A DNA stretch of 64,000 bases from Oceanobacillus arenosus (GTDB taxonomy: Bacteria > Bacillota > Bacilli > Bacillales > Amphibacillaceae). The stretch spans positions 1-64,000 of the forward strand of contig NZ_PIOC01000033.1 in NCBI RefSeq assembly GCF_003369575.1, given 5' to 3'. The position numbers were made by a program, and so were the translations under genes. How positions within the stretch are numbered: position 1 is the stretch's first letter; every line of letters begins with the position of its first letter. This document shows, piece after piece, positions 61,522 to 64,000 of the stretch. Below the pieces are notes generated by a model. The model was not told where the DNA came from and searched no databases. It saw only the letters and a list, made by a program, of their open reading frames with translations.

Positions 61522-62781
61522 ATGTCACAACGTGAAATTCAAGTTGATGAGCGTCTACCGTTTTTACAAAGTTTACCACTTAGTTTCCAGCACTTATTTG
61601 CAATGTTCGGTTCAACCGTATTAGTACCAATTCTTTTCGGAGTTGATCCTGCAACAATCCTACTCATGAATGGGGTCGGCACCATTCTTTATATCTTTAT
61701 TACGAAGGGGAAAATCCCGGCATATCTCGGATCAAGCTTCGCGTTTATTTCGCCAGTTACCCTCGTCATTACTCAGGGTGGCGGTTATGGCGCTGCTTTA
61801 GGCGGATTCTTTGCTGTTGGTCTCGTTTTAGTCCTGGTTAGCTTTATCGTTAAAGTGGCGGGGACTTCGTGGATTGATGTTGTCTTTCCACCAGCCGCAA
61901 TGGGCGCAATCGTTGCTGTAATCGGTTTAGAGCTTGTTCCAACTGCTGCAGGCATGGCTGGACTTGTACCTGCTCAAAATGTACCAATCGATTCAACAGC
62001 AATCACCGTTTCCTTGCTTACATTAGGCTTTACCATTGTATATTGGGTTGTGCTTCGTGGATTCTTGAAAATCATCCCAATCCTGCTTGGAATTGTAACA
62101 GGCTACTGTATAGCAACGTTTTTCGGTATCGTTGATTATACAGCAGTAAAGGAAGCGGCGTGGATTCAATTGCCTACCTTCTATCAAATCGAATTTAACT
62201 GGTCCGATATTTTAATCATCTTGCCTGCTGCAGTCGTGTTAATTCCGGAGCATATCGGACACTTAGTCGTAACAGGAAATATTGTTAAAAAGGATCTCAT
62301 TAAAGATCCTGGACTTGATCGTTCTTTATTCGGTAACGGGATTTCAACGATGATTTCTAGTTTACTTGGGTCAACACCAAACACAACATACGGCGAGAAT
62401 ATCGGCGTACTGGCGATCACACGCGTATACTCTACATGGATTATCGGTGGAGCGGCAGTATTTGCAGTAATCCTATCCTTCTGTGGAAAACTTGCTGCAC
62501 TAATCACGACAATCCCGACACCTGTGATGGGTGGAATCTCCTTACTATTATTCGGAATAATTGCGGTTAGTGGACTCCGGATTCTAGTAGAGCAAAAGGT
62601 GGATTATAATAATTCACAAAATCTAATCTTAACCTGTGTTGTACTTGCGGTGGGAATTAGTGGAGCTTCGATCTCCATCGGTCAAGTAGCACTATCAGGT
62701 ATGGGGCTTGCAACGATTGTTGCGGTTATCCTGAGTCTCTTCTTTAAACTGCTAAATGTGCTTAAGCTTGCAAATGAATAG
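61522..62781 (+). CDS. pyrP: Uracil permease
   Basis: 419 residues from the ATG at 61522 (GGGGAGAAGACA upstream; the open frame runs into the attenuator and is ignored). NCS2-family uracil:proton symporter with about 12-14 membrane segments: FQHLFAMFGSTVLVPILFGVDP at the start, GVGTILYIFITKGKIPAYLGSSFAFISP split, and the conserved PEHIGHLVVT and NTTYGENIGVLAITRVYS motifs. The PyrR attenuator upstream shows repression by pyrimidine sufficiency. No other pyr gene follows, so it is a single-gene PyrR target. Confidence 0.95.
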   Translation: MSQREIQVDERLPFLQSLPLSFQHLFAMFGSTVLVPILFGVDPATILLMNGVGTILYIFITKGKIPAYLGSSFAFISPVTLVITQGGGYGAALGGFFAVGLVLVLVSFIVKVAGTSWIDVVFPPAAMGAIVAVIGLELVPTAAGMAGLVPAQNVPIDSTAITVSLLTLGFTIVYWVVLRGFLKIIPILLGIVTGYCIATFFGIVDYTAVKEAAWIQLPTFYQIEFNWSDILIILPAAVVLIPEHIGHLVVTGNIVKKDLIKDPGLDRSLFGNGISTMISSLLGSTPNTTYGENIGVLAITRVYSTWIIGGAAVFAVILSFCGKLAALITTIPTPVMGGISLLLFGIIAVSGLRILVEQKVDYNNSQNLILTCVVLAVGISGASISIGQVALSGMGLATIVAVILSLFFKLLNVLKLANE

Positions 62782-62793
62782 CGTCTTTAAGTT

Positions 62794-62819
62794 AAGGAGT
62801 GCCTTCATTGGTGCTCCTT
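62794..62819 (+). terminator. Terminator of pyrP
   Basis: AAGGAGTGCC (62794-62803) pairs with GGTGCTCCTT (62810-62819) with two G-U pairs, followed by CTTTTTT. Confidence 0.8.
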
Positions 62820-62903
62820 CTTTTTTATTTGGTCTTTTACACCGGAAACAACAATATTATTATTTTTTCAGATAATAATTATGGTATGATTATTTTTACT
62901 TAG

Positions 62904-63064
62904 ATAAAGTGAAACTTCATTAAGTGGGGGTTTTCTTCATCCCCCACTTAATGTTAGTTGAACAGAATCGGGACTTTGACTTTCTGTTGATCCCCCACTT
63001 ACAATTCTTGATTTTTCTCTAATTCTTGAAGTGGAGGTCTTACAGCCAGTTAATTCGGGATAAA
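62904..63064 (+). repeat. Dispersed hairpin repeat, copy 6 (long form)
   Basis: 161-bp form: AAAGTGAAACTTCATTAAGT, GGGGG, TTTTCTTCAT, CCCCCACTT, spacer with GTTGAACAGAATCGGGA, CCCCCACTT, ACAATTCTTG, AAGTGGAGG, TCTTACAGCCAGTTAATTCG, GGATAAA. It ends 18 bases before the GNAT start codon, so it would be in the mRNA leader. Confidence 0.9.
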
Positions 63065-63082
63065 CGGAAGGGGTTATTGACA

Positions 63083-63631
63083 ATGTTTCGTTATGAAATT
63101 GACGAGGATATCGTATTACAGCAGCTTGAAATCCTGGACGCACAAGTGTTATTTCAGCTGATTGACAGGTCTAGAGAATATTTACGCGCTTGGCTTCCAT
63201 GGGTTGATGGCAATGAGACCGTCGATGACTCTCAGGCATTCATTGAGCATACGACACAGGCATTGGAAGCAAAAAAGGGACTTACCACTGGCATCTACTT
63301 CCAGGGGAAACTGGTTGGAATGGCTGGATTTAATAGCTTGGACTCTCAAAATAAAATTGGCCATATTGGCTACTGGCTTGCTGAGGATTATCAAGGGAAG
63401 GGCATTATGAGTCGTGTTGCCCGAGCATTAACGGAATATGCATTTCATGAGTTAGACCTTAATCGTGTCGAGATCCGTGCCGCATATGAGAATGTAAAGA
63501 GCCGGGCAATTCCTAACCGCTTAGGCTTTATTGAAGAAGGAAAGATTAGACAGGCCGAATGGTTATACGATCATTATGTCGACCATGTAGTATATGGAAT
63601 GCTGGCAAGTGATTGGGAAAATACTTGGTGA
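63083..63631 (+). CDS. GNAT acetyltransferase, RimJ/RimL type
   Basis: 182 residues from the ATG at 63083 (AAGGGG ten bases upstream). The acetyl-CoA loop is IGYWLAEDYQGKGIMSRVAR; the end VEIRAAYENVKSRAIPNRLGF is typical of RimL-type N-terminal or small-molecule acetylases. The acceptor cannot be predicted. The frame extends into the repeat upstream and is not counted. A Nudix gene starts seven bases after its stop. Confidence 0.88.
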   Translation: MFRYEIDEDIVLQQLEILDAQVLFQLIDRSREYLRAWLPWVDGNETVDDSQAFIEHTTQALEAKKGLTTGIYFQGKLVGMAGFNSLDSQNKIGHIGYWLAEDYQGKGIMSRVARALTEYAFHELDLNRVEIRAAYENVKSRAIPNRLGFIEEGKIRQAEWLYDHYVDHVVYGMLASDWENTW

Positions 63632-63638
63632 TTTTGGA

Positions 63639-64000
63639 GTGAATGAAATAGATGTCGTCTTTAAAACAGATACCGGCATATTCAATTACCGAGTGGTAGG
63701 AATATGGAAACAAAATGGAAAGGTACTGATACATAAGAGTGTATTTGACACGAATTGGGCGCTGCCAGGAGGACGAGTTACACTTGGAGAGACCTCACAA
63801 GTTGCGCTTATTCGCGAATTTCAAGAAGAATTAGCGATTGATATCGGGGTTGGACAGCTATACTGGGTCGTGGAAAACTTTTTTAATTTTAAGGGCGACG
63901 CATTTCATGAGATTAGTTTCTATTATGAAGTATTGACTAGTGATACATCATTATTAGATCAAGAGGCATTCCATGGTCCAGAAGGGGAGCGATTGCTATA
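63639..64000 (+). CDS. Nudix hydrolase, cut by window end
   Basis: 120 codons of a gene that runs off the window. The GTG at 63639 has GGTGAT six bases upstream. The Nudix box spans GGRVTLGETSQVALIREFQE, ELAIDIGV, with preceding NWALPGG. It resembles ADP-ribose/NADH-type or other Nudix enzymes of ~155 residues. It begins seven bases after the GNAT stop, so the two are probably one operon. Confidence 0.8.
   Translation, partial: MNEIDVVFKTDTGIFNYRVVGIWKQNGKVLIHKSVFDTNWALPGGRVTLGETSQVALIREFQEELAIDIGVGQLYWVVENFFNFKGDAFHEISFYYEVLTSDTSLLDQEAFHGPEGERLL

Noticed and set aside
62937-63143. 68-codon minus-strand ORF
   Set aside because: It lies mostly within the long-form dispersed repeat and the GNAT start; explained by the repeat.
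1-64000. CRISPR array, tRNA, rRNA, intact insertion sequence or ccr recombinase
   Set aside because: No regularly spaced repeats with unique spacers, no tRNA cloverleaf or rRNA signature, and no complete transposase or recombinase frame could be seen.

Overview
The window reads as the chromosome of a low-GC, spore-forming member of the Bacillaceae (Oceanobacillus/Virgibacillus-like; genus is inference). Evidence: AT-rich DNA, strong AGGAGG-type ribosome sites with frequent TTG/GTG starts, a Spo0E-like sporulation phosphatase, a PyrR attenuator, CNT/NupC, GntP and GH13 alpha-glucosidase genes, and intrinsic terminators after most genes. No rRNA, tRNA, CRISPR array, intact transposase or site-specific recombinase gene was seen.

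Layout: 1-5.6 kb holds a broken VOC gene, a GntP permease and a PLD-helicase-DUF3427 protein with a Nudix hydrolase upstream. 5.9-9.9 kb: DHA2 exporter, nucleoside transporter nupC, metallo-beta-lactamase-fold enzyme. 9.9-10.6 kb is a graveyard with fragments of a WYL regulator and of rlmH. 10.6-19.2 kb: a protein of unknown function, DUF4386/AraC pair, TetR, a frameshifted serine hydrolase, and a maltose-type module (GH13 alpha-glucosidase plus MFS sugar transporter) with three LacI-type operators. 19.2-21.2 kb: an adaptive-response operon (alkA, ogt) whose AraC regulator is truncated and fused to a rhuM fragment. 21.4-34.2 kb: WYL regulator/GyrI-like module, DoxX beside a dead HxlR gene, PhnB-like and SRPBCC proteins, a decayed beta-helix fragment, an ECF sigma fragment beside a LprI-like lipoprotein, DUF2207 protein, ArgE/DapE peptidase, CBS protein, MFS/LysR pair. 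34.2-39.4 kb: an isolated higher-GC cassette with a GH3 beta-glucosidase and a beta-helix lipoprotein. 39.4-49 kb: zinc-ribbon protein, Rrf2, TrxR-like oxidoreductase and frameshifted methyltransferase, second ArgE/DapE enzyme, chemoreceptor, acyl-CoA synthetase. 49.1-51.5 kb: SDR, TetR, intact rlmH. 51.7-64 kb: Spo0E, UMF1-type MFS, IclR beside Gfo/Idh oxidoreductase and MFS, ArsR/VOC operon, TraB, DacB, PyrR-controlled pyrP, GNAT and a partial Nudix gene.

The most notable structure is at rlmH. The 18 bases at its 3' end are the kind of sequence used by SCC (staphylococcal cassette chromosome) elements as attachment site. Four more degenerate copies lie downstream of rlmH in the same orientation (49.07, 39.40, 34.22 and 21.39 kb). 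They cut the region into blocks, and one block contains exactly the higher-GC GH3/beta-helix cassette. With the rlmH fragment at 10.3 kb and several truncated genes, this suggests successive SCC-like insertions and decay at rlmH in a bacillus. No Ccr recombinase is present here, so this remains inference.

A second notable structure is a dispersed hairpin repeat with six copies in one orientation. It occurs in 52-55, 111 and about 160 bp forms, which look like deletion derivatives of one another.
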